Source: JBPESN01 sp051710625
GTDB taxonomy: Bacteria > Pseudomonadota > Gammaproteobacteria > Enterobacterales > Enterobacteriaceae
Length of the DNA stretch: 47,015 nucleotides
Reading direction: 5' to 3'
NCBI RefSeq assembly: GCF_051710625.1
Contig: NZ_JBPESN010000016.1
Coordinates: 1 to 47,015, forward strand
A model generated the notes under the pieces. The model was not told where the DNA came from. It worked only from the letters and a program-made list of their open reading frames with translations, and did not search any database. The position numbers and the translations under genes are program-made. Positions 1-7,555 of this stretch are shown one piece after another. The first letter of the stretch is position 1; each line of letters opens with the position of its first letter.

Positions 1-474
1 GGAAACGCTGGGCATACCTTGCGGTTGTTCTTGATCTGTTCGCGAGGAAACCGGTGGGGTGGGCTATGTCGTTCTCCCCGGACAGCAGACTGACCATCAA
101 AGCACTGGAAATGGCATGGGAAACGCGGTAAACCAGCCGGAGTGATGTTCCACAGCGATCAGGGTAGCCACTACGAGCAGGCAGTTCCGACAGTTGCTGT
201 GGCGTTACCGGATCAAACAAAGCATAAGTCGGCGGGGTAACTGTTGGGATAACAGTCCGATGGAGCGCTTCTTCCGCAGCCTGAAGACAGAATGGGTGCC
301 GACAAAGGGTTACAACTGCTTCAGCGAAGCAGATCATGAAATTACCGACTATATCGTGGGATATTACAGCGCACTCAGGCCGCATGAATATAACGGTGGG
401 TTGCCACCAAACGAATCAAAAAATAGATACTGGAAAGACGCTAACGCGGTGGCCAGTTTTAATTGACCACTACA
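1..474 (+). mobile_element. IS3-family element, right part, degenerate
   Basis: This is the distal part of an IS3-family insertion sequence, cut by the window edge. It closely matches the distal part of the fuller copy at 2565-3818. It ends in the 8-bp terminal motif CCACTACA (467-474), preceded by a sequence matching the inner inverted repeat. The encoded OrfB transposase end (integrase-like DDE domain, with SRRGNCWDNSPMERFF and the C-terminal PHEYNGGLPPNES) is readable from about 194 to 466. Just upstream, about 120-180, several single-base losses relative to the other copy break the frame, so no functional transposase can be made. IS3411/ISEhe3-like elements are the closest relatives I recognise; the exact IS name is not certain. 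Confidence 0.85.
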
Positions 475-947
475 ACATTGCCCTTTAATAGCACACCATT
501 TATTTCTTTCGTAATGTAAAAACCGCCAGCCAATGTGAGCATAATCGCTCGAATCGTGAAAGAAGATGCACACCAGCTCAACGTGCGGGCGGGAGTGAAG
601 AGGACGTAGGGACAGGGGGAAGAGATACTAACGGGGTGCGGGAAGGCAGTATAAGCTTGAAATTGGAATTAGAGTTGAAATCAGGCGCGAGATTGAGCTT
701 AGGCTTTCCAATTGCGCTGATAATAGCGCGTGAAAATGGGTTGATGTGGTTGTTTTCGCTTTCCAGACCCTGATTACTGCCCTGTGTTTCAGGTACGCCG
801 TTTGCCTTAGGTCTGAGGGCGTTCGGCGGATACTGTCTACTTTGCGTTTTTCTTATCGCCCTGGCATCAGCAGGGTAACCATATATGGGTCGTGCCAGGT
901 GCGCTGTCCACCTGGCTTATCGGGGGGGGGTATTTATTTACAGACAT
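475..947. other. Gene-free stretch between IS remnant and ompA
   Basis: I see no recognisable gene in this 470-bp stretch. Short open frames here have no family features. In E. coli the neighbour downstream of ompA is matP, and no trace of it is visible. A run of nine G lies at 922-930, near the ompA terminator. The stretch probably holds decayed DNA joined here by the IS-linked rearrangement. Confidence 0.5.
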
Positions 948-970
948 AAAAAAACCCCGCCAGAGCGGGG
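948..970 (-). terminator. Rho-independent terminator of ompA
   Basis: Read on the minus strand, GCGGGG (970-965) pairs with CCCCGC (960-955) across a four-base loop, followed by a run of seven T (954-948). It lies 19 bp past the ompA stop codon, where a strong terminator for this abundant mRNA is expected. Confidence 0.9.
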
Positions 971-988
971 TTATTTTGTCATGATAAC

Positions 989-2059
989 TTAAGCCTGGGG
1001 CTGAGTTACCACGTCTTTGATGCCTTTCACTTCGATCTCTACACGACGATCCGGGGCCAGGCAGCTGATGACAGCAGCACGGCCTTTCATGCTGTTACAG
1101 GTGTTGCCGGTAACCGGGTTGGATTTACTCATACCGCGTGCGGAAATCTTGTCGGAAGGAATACCTTTGGAAACCATGTAGCTTACGACGCTCTGAGCGC
1201 GTTCCTGCGACAGTTTTTGGTTGTACTGCTCGGTACCGATACGGTCGGTATAGCCCAGAACGACGACAGAACCGTCTCTCGGATCCATCAAGCTCAGCTG
1301 GGAATACAGCTGATCTAGCGCCTGCTGACCTTCCGGTTTCAGGGTGGCTTTGTCGAAGTCGAACAGTACGTCAGACTTCAGGGTGAAGCGTTTGGTCTGA
1401 ACAACCGGAGCCGGAGCTGGAGCCGGGGCAGCCACTTCATCCTGGCCGAAGCGGTAGGATACGCCGACGCTCAGCAAGGAGTTATCAGGACGGGCACCCA
1501 CGGTACCGGCGTCGCCGATGTTGTTAACCCACTGGTAGTCCAGACGGGTGGCCCAATTTTTGGTCCAGGCATATTCCAGACCCACAACGGCCAGCGGCGA
1601 AACGCCGATATCATGGTCGCTTACTCGGCCGGCATTGCCGTTGTCGTAAGCACCTTTGGAATCAGCACGCCATACCATGCCGCCCAGACGGGTGTAGATC
1701 TCCAGGTCGTCGGTCAGCGGGTAGCTCAGCTTGGCTGCGAGGGAAATGCCCTGCGCTTTGAAAGCCCCGTTATTCACGCTGCCTTTATACGCCATACGGC
1801 CCAGCCAATCATAGCCCAGCTCGAAGCCCAGGTAAGGGTTCGCCTGATAGCCTAGAAAAGCACCCGCGCCCAACAGGTTATCACGGGTAGGACCGTTGCC
1901 GATACGGTTGTCAAAACCGTTACCGTAGAAACCGGTGTCGTGGTACTGGGACCAGCCCAGTTTGCCGCCGGTGTACCAAGTGTCGTCTTTCGGAGCGGCT
2001 TGCGCTACGGTCGCGAAACCTGCCAGTGCCACTGCAAGTGCGATAGCTGTCTTTTTCAT
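989..2059 (-). CDS. ompA: Outer membrane protein A (OmpA)
   Basis: Major outer membrane porin and peptidoglycan anchor, 356 residues against about 346 in E. coli. Residues 1-21 are a Sec signal peptide (MKKTAIALAVALAG...AQA) and the mature protein starts APKDDTWYTGGK. Residues 22 to about 200 form the eight-stranded barrel, followed by a Pro/Ala hinge and the periplasmic OmpA-like domain (LGYTDRIGTEQYNQKLSQ; APDRRVEIEVKG). The ATG at 2059 is chosen because it begins the signal peptide and follows ACGAGGCGCAAAC, the same ribosome-binding context as E. coli; an upstream in-frame ATG at 2083 adds only eight non-signal residues. Surface loop 1 (GFYGNGFDNRIGNGPT) and loop 3 are each about six or seven residues longer than in E. 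coli K-12. OmpA is known to matter for biofilm and host tolerance in Sodalis of tsetse flies. Intact. Confidence 0.97.
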   Translation of the reverse strand: MKKTAIALAVALAGFATVAQAAPKDDTWYTGGKLGWSQYHDTGFYGNGFDNRIGNGPTRDNLLGAGAFLGYQANPYLGFELGYDWLGRMAYKGSVNNGAFKAQGISLAAKLSYPLTDDLEIYTRLGGMVWRADSKGAYDNGNAGRVSDHDIGVSPLAVVGLEYAWTKNWATRLDYQWVNNIGDAGTVGARPDNSLLSVGVSYRFGQDEVAAPAPAPAPVVQTKRFTLKSDVLFDFDKATLKPEGQQALDQLYSQLSLMDPRDGSVVVLGYTDRIGTEQYNQKLSQERAQSVVSYMVSKGIPSDKISARGMSKSNPVTGNTCNSMKGRAAVISCLAPDRRVEIEVKGIKDVVTQPQA

Positions 2060-2173
2060 TGTTTGCGCCTCGTTATCATCCAAATAGGCAATGAGCTTTT
2101 AAAGCTAATTTTAGAAATCTATTGCCGGCGTTCGTGCTCAGACTCTGTGCATCGCCATTAAAATAGCGTTATA

Positions 2174-2222
2174 GAGCAACCCCGGCGAATTAAAGTCTAC
2201 AACGAAGTTGGAAACTTACAAG
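2174..2222 (-). promoter_or_regulatory. ompA promoter region
   Basis: On the minus strand this block reads CTTGTAAGTTTCCAACTTCG followed by TTGTAGACTTTAATTCGCCG. From memory it is nearly identical to the E. coli ompA promoter (TTGTAGACTTTA around the -10, start near the following purines). The downstream 5' leader (2060-2170) has diverged from the structured E. coli leader except for the last 20 bp before the start codon. Confidence 0.7.
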
Positions 2223-2243
2223 TAAGATGTAGTAAGCCGCTAA

Positions 2244-2301
2244 TAAAAAAACAGCGTTTCAGGGCATCGCCATGGGAAAAAACGGGCTGAAAAAACGCTG
2301 T
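2244..2301 (-). terminator. Probable sulA terminator
   Basis: On the minus strand ACAGCG (2301-2296) with a T-rich extension pairs with CTGAAACGCTGT (2262-2251), followed by seven T (2250-2244). It lies between the sulA stump and the ompA promoter, so it most likely ended the sulA transcript. Confidence 0.6.
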
Positions 2302-2437
2302 CGACAGGATGGAAAACGTACGCGAAGCCGCATATTCGCTGGATTTAACCCGTTGGGGAGGCGGTCATTCGGATCGACGGCCTGTCGACCTGAGAATAAT
2401 CCTAATTTTACTTAATGATACAAAGTTGAATGAATTT

Positions 2438-2564
2438 TTAACCCTGAAAACTGTCCAGAATGACGCTGAAGTTGTTCGTTAGCAAGGCCTTTTCCATTGC
2501 CGCCACGGTATCGAACGCCGACGGTTGGCGCAACTGCACCACCTTTTGTAGCGGCAGGCCCGAC
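2438..2564 (-). pseudogene. sulA: sulA remnant (SOS cell-division inhibitor)
   Basis: On the minus strand the frame reads GLPLQKVVQLRQPSAFDTVA, then MEKALLTNNFSVIL, then a stop. This matches the C-terminal third of E. coli SulA ([20 protein letters not shown], then MVRALRTGNYSVVI). SulA is the LexA-controlled inhibitor that binds FtsZ during DNA damage. Its position upstream of ompA on the same strand is the normal enterobacterial arrangement, which supports the identification. The N-terminal two-thirds are missing because the IS3 copy begins at 2565, and the frame also stops early, at 2438-2440, after NFSVILDSFQG. No functional product is possible. Confidence 0.88.
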
Positions 2565-2636
2565 TGTAGTGGCACACTGAATTTGGCCACCTGAACAGAG
2601 GTGATATGCTCACCTCAGAACAACACGGGTGCACCA

Positions 2637-2940
2637 ATGAAAAGAAGAAATTTTAGTCCTGAATTCAAACGCGAATCCGCTTAACTGGTTGTCGACCAAA
2701 ATCACACCGCCGCACAAACAGCAAAAGCCATGGACGTCGGCCATTTCTACGATGACGAAATGGGTAAAACAACTGTGTGATGAGCGACAGGGGAAAACGC
2801 CAAAAGCCTCTCCCATAACCCCGGAACAAATCAAAATACGTGAGCTCAAGAAAAAGGTACAACGCATTGAAATGGAAAATGAAATATTAAAAAAGGCTAC
2901 AGCGCTCTTGATGTCAGACTCCCTGAACAGTTCTCGTTAA
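2637..2940 (+). pseudogene. IS3-family OrfA, nonsense and frameshift
   Basis: OrfA is the helix-turn-helix, leucine-zipper part of the IS3 transposase. It starts with ATG at 2637 (MKRRNFSPEFKRESA) but codon 16 is TAA (2682-2684), where the copy at 46837 has CAA. A second lesion, an extra base around 2740 (GTCGGCCATTTC against GTCAGTTTTTC in the other copy), shifts the frame. The rest (KWVKQLCDERQGKTPKASP ... MENEILKKATALLMSDSLNS) is readable in the shifted frame to the stop at 2940. The same two lesions occur in the inverted copy at 30569-31313. Confidence 0.88.
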
Positions 2941-3810
2941 TCGGGAAACTCAGAGCGCGTTATCCTGTGGCCACACTTTGCCACGTGTTCAGGGTTCATC
3001 GCAGCAGTTACAAATACTGGAAAAGTCGTCCTGACAGGTCAGACGGCAGGCGAACAGTATTGCGCAGTCAGGTTCATGAACTACACAGTATCAGCCATGG
3101 TGCAGCTGGCGCGAGAAGTATCGCCACCATGGCAACCCAGAGAGGCTTCCGGGTGGGACGCTGGCTCGCAGGCAGGCGCATGAAAGAGCTGGGGCTGGTC
3201 AGTTGTCAGCAGCCGACGACGCACAGGTATAAGCGTGGCGGTCAGGAGCATGTTGCGATCCCGAATTATCTTGAGCGCCAGTTCGCTGTAACGGAGCCAA
3301 ACCAGGTATGGTGCGGCGATGTGACGTATATCTAGACCGGGAAACGCTGGGCATACCTTGCGGTTGTTCTTGATCTGTTCGTGAGGAAACCGGTGGGCTG
3401 GGCTATATTGTTCTCCCCGGACAGCAGACTGACCATCAAAGCACTGGAAATGGCATGGGAAACGCGTGGTAAACCAGCCCGGAGTGATGTTCCACAGCGA
3501 TCAGGGTAGCCACTATACGAGCAGGCAGTTCCGACAGTTGCTGTGGCGTTACCGGATCAAACAAAGCATAAGTCGGCGGGGGAACTGTTGGGATAATAGC
3601 CCGATGGAGCGGTTCTTCCGCAGCCTGAAGACAGAATGGGTGCCGACAAAGGGTTACAACAGCTTCAGCGAAGCAGCTCATGAAATTACCGACTATATCG
3701 TGGGATATTACAGCGCACTCAGGCCGCATGAATATAACAGTGGGTTGCCACCAAACGAATCAGAAAATAGATACTGGGAAAACGCTAACGCGGTGGCCAG
3801 TTTTAGTTGA
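2937..3810 (+). pseudogene. IS3-family OrfB (DDE integrase), nonsense and frameshift
   Basis: OrfB carries the DDE catalytic domain and is normally made by programmed -1 frameshifting from orfA. The frame begins LIGKLRAHYPVATLCHVF and runs to TAG at 3333-3335, where the usual WTGKRWAYL has lost its Trp codon. A further one-base insertion near 3479 (GCCCGGAGTG) shifts the remainder (GVMFHSDQGSHYTSRQF ... SPMERFFRSLKTEW) to another frame, ending at 3810. It is inactive. Confidence 0.88.
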
Positions 3811-3902
3811 CCACTACACTGTATGTGCGCCCTCACCCTAGGCACCACTAAAACAATCTTAAAGTTAGACGTCATTACGCCCTTTGAGCAAGAGGTCAGC
3901 GC

Positions 3903-4106
3903 ATGAGGTATCAGGAAATAAAACATCTGCGCCGTCAGATTGAAAAACGCCTTAACCGCGCCATGCATCATCTGCAGGCAGACCATTCTGCCGCTGCGTA
4001 TTGTAAATTTCAAAATGCCTTCGAGATATTGGCCAAACCCTTAGATAAGGAAAACACATTATGTGTATTACCTGCATCAGCTGCCATCAGGCAACCCGCC
4101 ACCTGA
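3903..4106 (+). CDS. Small phage-type protein, unknown function
   Basis: A 67-residue protein starting ATG after GAGGTCAGCGC. It is basic and helical at the N-terminus (MRYQEIKHLRRQIEKRLNRA), with no family I recognise. Its 3' end overlaps the next small frame (start 4061), and it lies upstream of gemA- and mor-like sequences. Tightly packed small reading frames of this kind are typical of the early region of Mu-like phages. Product and role unknown; the annotation rests on context and on a plausible ribosome-binding site. Confidence 0.5.
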   Translation: MRYQEIKHLRRQIEKRLNRAMHHLQADHSAAAYCKFQNAFEILAKPLDKENTLCVLPASAAIRQPAT

Positions 4107-4294
4107 ATTTTACCCAAGCCAAGATCACCCAACAACCGGAAAGCTGCGAGTGGGGAATTGACCTACTATTGGCCTGTCCTCACTGCGGACAGCCGTATAG
4201 CACCTGGGTACTTAACTGGGATGTCGTGCCACTAAAACGTATCACAGAAAATTCACCGTTAACGCCCCACAATTTCAATAAACCCGCCGATTAA
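4061..4294 (+). CDS. Small Cys-rich (zinc-ribbon-like) phage protein
   Basis: A 77-residue protein with AAGG upstream of its ATG. Two cysteine knuckles are visible: CITCISC at the N-terminus (residues 2-8) and CPHCG about 30 residues later (ACPHCGQPYSTW). This suggests a small zinc-binding fold. It overlaps the preceding frame and is followed within 20 bp by another small frame with a strong AGGAGG site, so the three look like one translationally packed cluster. Placed in the Mu-like remnant by context; no specific family recognised. Confidence 0.55.
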   Translation: MCITCISCHQATRHLNFTQAKITQQPESCEWGIDLLLACPHCGQPYSTWVLNWDVVPLKRITENSPLTPHNFNKPAD

Positions 4295-4310
4295 CGAGGA
4301 GGACATCACC

Positions 4311-4490
4311 ATCTGGATATTAATTTTGGTCATGTACGCCAGTCCTTATGCCAATAATGCTTTTTCTTCCCTGCACACACAGGAATTTGACACGGAAACC
4401 GCCTGTCAACAGGCCGCCAGACTGTTTGCGGAAAAATTTGAAACGTTCAAGGATATTGATGTCTGGGCAATTTGCGTGAGGAAGTCATAG
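4311..4490 (+). pseudogene. Small hydrophobic phage protein lacking a normal start codon
   Basis: An open frame of 59 codons runs from 4311 to the TAG at 4488. It follows a near-perfect ribosome-binding site (AGGAGG, 4298-4303) at correct spacing, but the codon in start position is ATC. It encodes a hydrophobic N-terminus (IWILILVMYASPYANNAFSS) resembling a signal or membrane segment, and then a short charged part with two cysteines (TACQQAARLF; WAICVRKS). The simplest reading is an ATG-to-ATC start-codon mutation. GTC ATG at 4329-4334 gives only an internal alternative. Function unknown. Confidence 0.5.
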
Positions 4491-4626
4491 CAGAAAATCG
4501 GCATATAAACCATTCAATTATATAATAACGATATTCATCCTATAATCCTTCAAACCCCGGAGGATTATTTTTTGCCCATAGCATAAGGAACCCTGACCTC
4601 AACCACGACGATAAAGGACGCCACCG

Positions 4627-5040
4627 ATGACCCGACAAAAATACCTGCAGTTAATCCATATTGCTACCCACAATCTCAAGGTGGATGGCACGACTTACCG
4701 CCAGATGCTGCACAGGCTAACCGGGAAAACATCGGCAAAAGCTCTGAATATAGCTCAAACTGGCTCAGGTGTTAAACGCGCTGAAAGCCAAAGGCTTTCG
4801 TATCCAACCCCATCAGGCCAGTACAAAAAAGCAGACTGACCGTCCGCAAATCCAAAAAATGTAAGCCCTATGGCAGACAGTGGCTCGCGAGGGCATTGTC
4901 CGGGTTGCGTCAGCAACAGCCCTTACCCATTTTGTTAAACGGGAAACCGGTTGTGATTCGCCTTACTAACTGGATAGCGAACAGGCCGGTCAGGTTATCA
5001 AGAAACTCAAGCAGTGGCAAACACGTGTGGCGAGGGCAAC
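4627..5040 (+). pseudogene. Mu-like GemA/gp16 regulator, frameshifted
   Basis: The start reads MTRQKYLQLIHIATHNLKVD then GTTYRQMLHRLTGKTSAKAL, the N-terminal signature of Mu-like gp16 (GemA), a phage protein that alters host gene expression and DNA supercoiling. After about 40 codons the frame shifts. The next frame continues LAQVLNALKAKGFRIQPHQ to a TAA, and a third section (ALWQTVAREGIVRV ... TALTHFVKRETGCDS) and then DSEQAGQVIKKLKQW follow in other frames. At least three lesions separate the pieces. The end coordinate is approximate because the last frame runs into the next gene. Confidence 0.75.
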
Positions 5041-5043
5041 ATC

Positions 5044-5394
5044 ATGCTAGAGAATACCCTTTGTAGCAAAGGGTTAGAGTTACTGGTCGAGCTGGCCGAG
5101 CACACCGCCCAGACTGTCAGGCAGATTATCGACGTTGACCCCGCCGTTGCCAGCCAGATGATGACGGTTTGGGGAGGGCAAAATGTCTATTTCCTGATGG
5201 GGCTGATATGGAAAGTCAGCCAGCGTGACCGGGAGATATTTGCTGACTTCAACAATTATAACCATCACGCGCTAGCGCGTAAATATAAAGTCTCGCTACA
5301 GTGGATTTACTCCGTGGTGAAGCGGGTTAAAAAAGAAGAGCTGGCTCGCATCCAGGGCAGTCTGTTTGAAGATGAAGATAAGCCGTCTGGATGA
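5044..5394 (+). CDS. Mor-family middle-operon transcription activator (Mu-like)
   Basis: A 116-residue protein of the Mor transcription-activator family, the phage Mu protein that turns on middle transcription by binding DNA and contacting host RNA polymerase. The C-terminal helix-turn-helix is evident (HHALARKYKVSLQWIYSVVK then RVKKEELARIQGSLF), and the N-terminal dimerisation part includes VAHQ-like helices and GGQNVYFLMG. ATG at 5044 is preferred; an earlier in-frame ATG at 5014 lies within gemA sequence. The frame is complete, unusual among the surrounding remnants. Its target promoter and the rest of the phage are not visible, so it is probably an orphan. Confidence 0.75.
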   Translation: MLENTLCSKGLELLVELAEHTAQTVRQIIDVDPAVASQMMTVWGGQNVYFLMGLIWKVSQRDREIFADFNNYNHHALARKYKVSLQWIYSVVKRVKKEELARIQGSLFEDEDKPSG

Positions 5395-5503
5395 CCGTTT
5401 CTTGTTTCGCATAGTGAAACTTAATTACCGTAACCTGTCCCAGGTAGACCCACATTTATCGCACGTTTCCCTTTTAAATATCTCACGTCCTATCACCCCG
5501 GCA

Positions 5504-5759
5504 GGGCCGCCGCTGGTGGAAGGCAAGAGCGTCACGGGTTTTAGCAACACCGAAAGAAGAGGATGTCGGGCTGACTCACGTCGTGCCGTTCCTGGTGGAG
5601 GATGAGCTTAAGGTGTTGGGCGGCCTTTATAGCAAGGGGGAAAACTGGGCGCCTTATGTTGTGAGCGATGGCCTGCTGATAACCGGCCAGAACCCGGCGT
5701 CATCCGCGTCAATGGCGGCCTTGTTGCTTAAGCGCCTGAACGCAAGAAAATCTGCATAA
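5504..5759 (+). pseudogene. DJ-1/PfpI-family protein, C-terminal fragment
   Basis: The frame reads GPPLVEGKSVTGFSNTE, shifts by one base near 5553, then continues EEDVGLTHVVPFLVEDELKV then LGGLYSKGENWAPYVV and DGLLITGQNPASS to a TAA at 5757-5759. This is the C-terminal end of a DJ-1/PfpI-type protein (glutamine-amidotransferase-like fold; family members are glyoxalases, chaperones or proteases). The N-terminal half, including the nucleophile cysteine, is absent. The material between 5395 and 5503 has no recognisable coding content. Confidence 0.75.
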
Positions 5760-5954
5760 GGTCACGGCCGACCATGAGCCGCTTCCCTCCCGACCAGCGG
5801 TGGGGCACTACAAGGCCGTCAGGCGGCGCGCGCCGAAAGGCCGAATAAGCGGGTATAGCGTTTTGTTCCGGCCGGCATGGGGAAAAGCATGGCACGTCAG
5901 CCAATGCGGCAGCCTGCAAGGCCGTGGCGACAAGGTATGTAGCAGGGCAGGCAA

Positions 5955-5980
5955 TAAAAAAGCGGCCATGGGCCGCTTTT
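5955..5980. terminator. Bidirectional stem-loop terminator
   Basis: AGCGGCC (5961-5967) and GGCCGCT (5971-5977) form a stem with an A run on the left and T run on the right. It can therefore end transcription from either side. It lies just past the yqjK stop, so it probably terminates the minus-strand yqjDEK transcript. Confidence 0.8.
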
Positions 5981-6001
5981 GACGATGATTAAGCCCGTGG
6001 A

Positions 6002-6289
6002 TTAGCGGCTTTCGAGCGCTTTGCGCACCATTTTGACCGCGCCCAAAATACCGACGCTGCGTTTAGCCCAGCGCCCCAGACGGCTGGGGTGGCGAACATT
6101 ATATAACGCCAACCGGCTGGTACCGGCAATCAGGTAGCAACAAAGACTTAACACACGTATCCAGCGCCGATTTCAAGGAGCGACAGCAAGCTGCCACTGG
6201 CGACTTTGCACACCCAGCGCCTGCCGCTGCTGCTGGATTTGGCGTAACAGCAGCAACTTCTCGGCGTGTTTCGGTTTGCGTTCGCTCAT
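6002..6289 (-). pseudogene. yqjK: yqjK, frameshifted
   Basis: Starts ATG at 6289 (MSERKPKHAEKLLLLRQIQQ), reaching QRQALGVQSRQWQLAVA before the frame is lost near 6180. The end is readable in another frame as YNVRHPSRLGRWAKRSVG then ILGAVKMVRKALESR and a TAA (6002-6004). This matches small membrane-associated protein YqjK of E. coli (IQQQRLDLSASRREWLETTG; IRHPNMLVRWARRGFG). Its start overlaps the yqjE stop by four bases, as in an intact yqjDEK operon. At least two shifts separate the pieces. The function of YqjK is not known. Confidence 0.8.
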
Positions 6290-6684
6290 TTTGCCCCCGC
6301 AATTCTGTCGCGCTGCTTATTTTTGACTTTTTCATCGTGCTTGCGTTCGGATTCTTCGTTCTTGATTTCATCCTGCAATTTTTCAAGGATGTTACGATCT
6401 ACCTGCAGCTCCTCGCGCGTGGAGCCGAGCAACGAGGATTTTCGCGCTTTGGTCAAAGTCACCACCGCGCCGACGATCGCCAGCAACAGCAAAATGCCTG
6501 TCGTGGTGGCGATCGCCGTCAGTCGGTACTGCGGATCGATGGCCAGGATCACCAATACCAAGAGGCTCATCAGACCGAACGCGGCAAAAAGCAGCGTGAT
6601 ACCAGCCATTATCAGCATCTGAATGATATTAAATTTCTCTTCCTCCAGCTCCACGACGGCCAGGCGCAGTCGGGTCTCTACCAT
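6286..6684 (-). CDS. yqjE: YqjE inner-membrane protein, probably N-terminally shortened
   Basis: A 132-residue phage-holin-superfamily (YqjE) membrane protein. It starts MVETRLRLAVVELEEEKFNI, nearly identical to E. coli YqjE from its internal MVETRLRL. Two hydrophobic segments follow (residues about 18-48 and 55-80) and then a charged, coiled C-terminus. The native start is probably the ATG at 6762, six bases past the yqjD stop, but its seventh codon is TAG (6744-6742); beyond it GPGNGLFNIAQRILTIVV is still readable. Thus the gene either restarts at 6684 without a strong ribosome-binding site, or is a recent pseudogene. Role in E. coli: inner-membrane protein of the RpoS-linked yqjCDEK group. 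Confidence 0.7.
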   Translation of the reverse strand: MVETRLRLAVVELEEEKFNIIQMLIMAGITLLFAAFGLMSLLVLVILAIDPQYRLTAIATTTGILLLLAIVGAVVTLTKARKSSLLGSTREELQVDRNILEKLQDEIKNEESERKHDEKVKNKQRDRIAGAK

Positions 6685-6767
6685 ACCGACGACGATAGTA
6701 AGGATTCGCTGGGCGATATTGAATAAGCCATTACCCGGGCCCTAGTTTTGCTGTTTGATCATAATGA

Positions 6768-7073
6768 TTAACGCCGTGTGATAATTGCACCGAGGATAAA
6801 GCCGACCACGGCGCCGACGCCAATGCCCGCCCAGGGATTTTCATGTACGTGTTCATCTGCCTTGGTCGCTACCACGCGCGTTTGCTCCGCCAAACGCTCG
6901 CAGCCATCGCCAAGACGACTGCGGGTATCCTTCAGCGCGCTCTCCGCTTCGGTACGCAATTTTTCAAACTCTGCTTTGGGCTTTTGTGCGGATCCACGCA
7001 GTACCTCTTCTAACGTGTCCGCCAGTGATTTCAATTCCGCACGTAAATGTTCTGAAGTGGCATCTTTGACCAT
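6768..7073 (-). CDS. yqjD: YqjD, membrane-anchored ribosome-binding protein (DUF883/ElaB family)
   Basis: 101 residues, with ATG at 7073 after AAAGGAGTCTAAAA. The N-terminal part is a long amphipathic, coiled-coil-like helix (LRAELKSLADTLEEVLRGSA), and the C-terminal membrane anchor is HENPWAGIGVGAVVGFILGA, ending in ITRR. This matches E. coli YqjD/ElaB, stationary-phase proteins that tether 70S and 100S ribosomes to the inner membrane. It is first in the yqjDEK transcription unit, with yqjE starting six bases downstream. Longer starts upstream are unlikely because they skip the strong ribosome-binding site. Intact. Confidence 0.92.
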   Translation of the reverse strand: MVKDATSEHLRAELKSLADTLEEVLRGSAQKPKAEFEKLRTEAESALKDTRSRLGDGCERLAEQTRVVATKADEHVHENPWAGIGVGAVVGFILGAIITRR

Positions 7074-7139
7074 TTTTAGACTCCTTTGAAGTTTTGGCAT
7101 TGGGGCTGGTGTGAAAAATCCCTTGTCCCACCTTGCCAA

Positions 7140-7555
7140 TCATTAATTATTTTAAACCCGGCGACGTCCGACGCTGGCTTGTCCGAAAACGCTCACAACG
7201 CCGTTAGCGCCTCCCGGCGACAGGGTCTGGGCATAAAACGCGGCCTGCAGCGGCGTAGCTCGGATTGATAGGTCACTGCACTGTGTGCGATAAAGCCAGG
7301 TCGTCATGCTAAACATCAGAAGCTCTTCTGATGTTTAGCGCTTAAGGTTAAGCGTAGCCCCGGATCCGCCAAAGGGCAAAAAAGTGGTAACAATTTTTTA
7401 GGGTTAATCCGGTTAGGGACGCGGCAGTCGGGCAAAGCCGCCGGATAGGCGATAGAGCAGCGGCGCCCCACCGCAGGGCGTGATGCCGAGGCGGGATAAC
7501 CCGGCGCGCTCACCCCCAGGCGCTCCTCATCGGTGGACGGGCGCTAAAGCCACTG
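7140..7555. other. Gene-free stretch between yqjD and mzrA
   Basis: In E. coli yqjC lies here, but I find no readable trace of it on either strand. The stretch contains the perfect inverted repeat listed at 7308-7339. The rest shows nothing I can assign. Confidence 0.55.
7308..7339. repeat. Perfect 15-bp inverted repeat
   Basis: GCTAAACATCAGAAG (7308-7322) and CTTCTGATGTTTAGC (7325-7339) are exact reverse complements separated by two bases. There is no long T run on either side, so it is not a standard terminator. It lies in DNA where yqjC is expected but missing. It could be an operator-like site or a relic of a deletion junction. Confidence 0.85.

Larger units (their letters stand above)
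2565..3818 (+). mobile_element. IS3-family element, full length but inactive
   Basis: The element is 1254 bp, bounded by TGTAGTGG (2565-2572) and CCACTACA (3811-3818). The imperfect terminal inverted repeats are about 27 bp: TGTAGTGGCACACTGAATTT on the left against TGTAGTGGTCAACTAAAACT on the right, both continuing into GGCCACC. It has the usual orfA/orfB layout of IS3 elements. Both frames are broken (see the orfA and orfB entries). Flanking bases (GAC on the left, CTG on the right) do not form a target-site duplication. One side is a sulA stump and the other a Mu-like prophage fragment, so the copy sits at a rearrangement point. Confidence 0.93.

Noticed and set aside
746..949. 67-codon frame upstream of the ompA terminator
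   Set aside because: No ribosome-binding site or recognisable features, and it reads through the G run and into the terminator stem region.
5366..5605. 79-codon frame after mor
   Set aside because: It only runs partly through the PfpI remnant in the wrong frame for its second half; better explained as the frameshifted fragment at 5504-5759.
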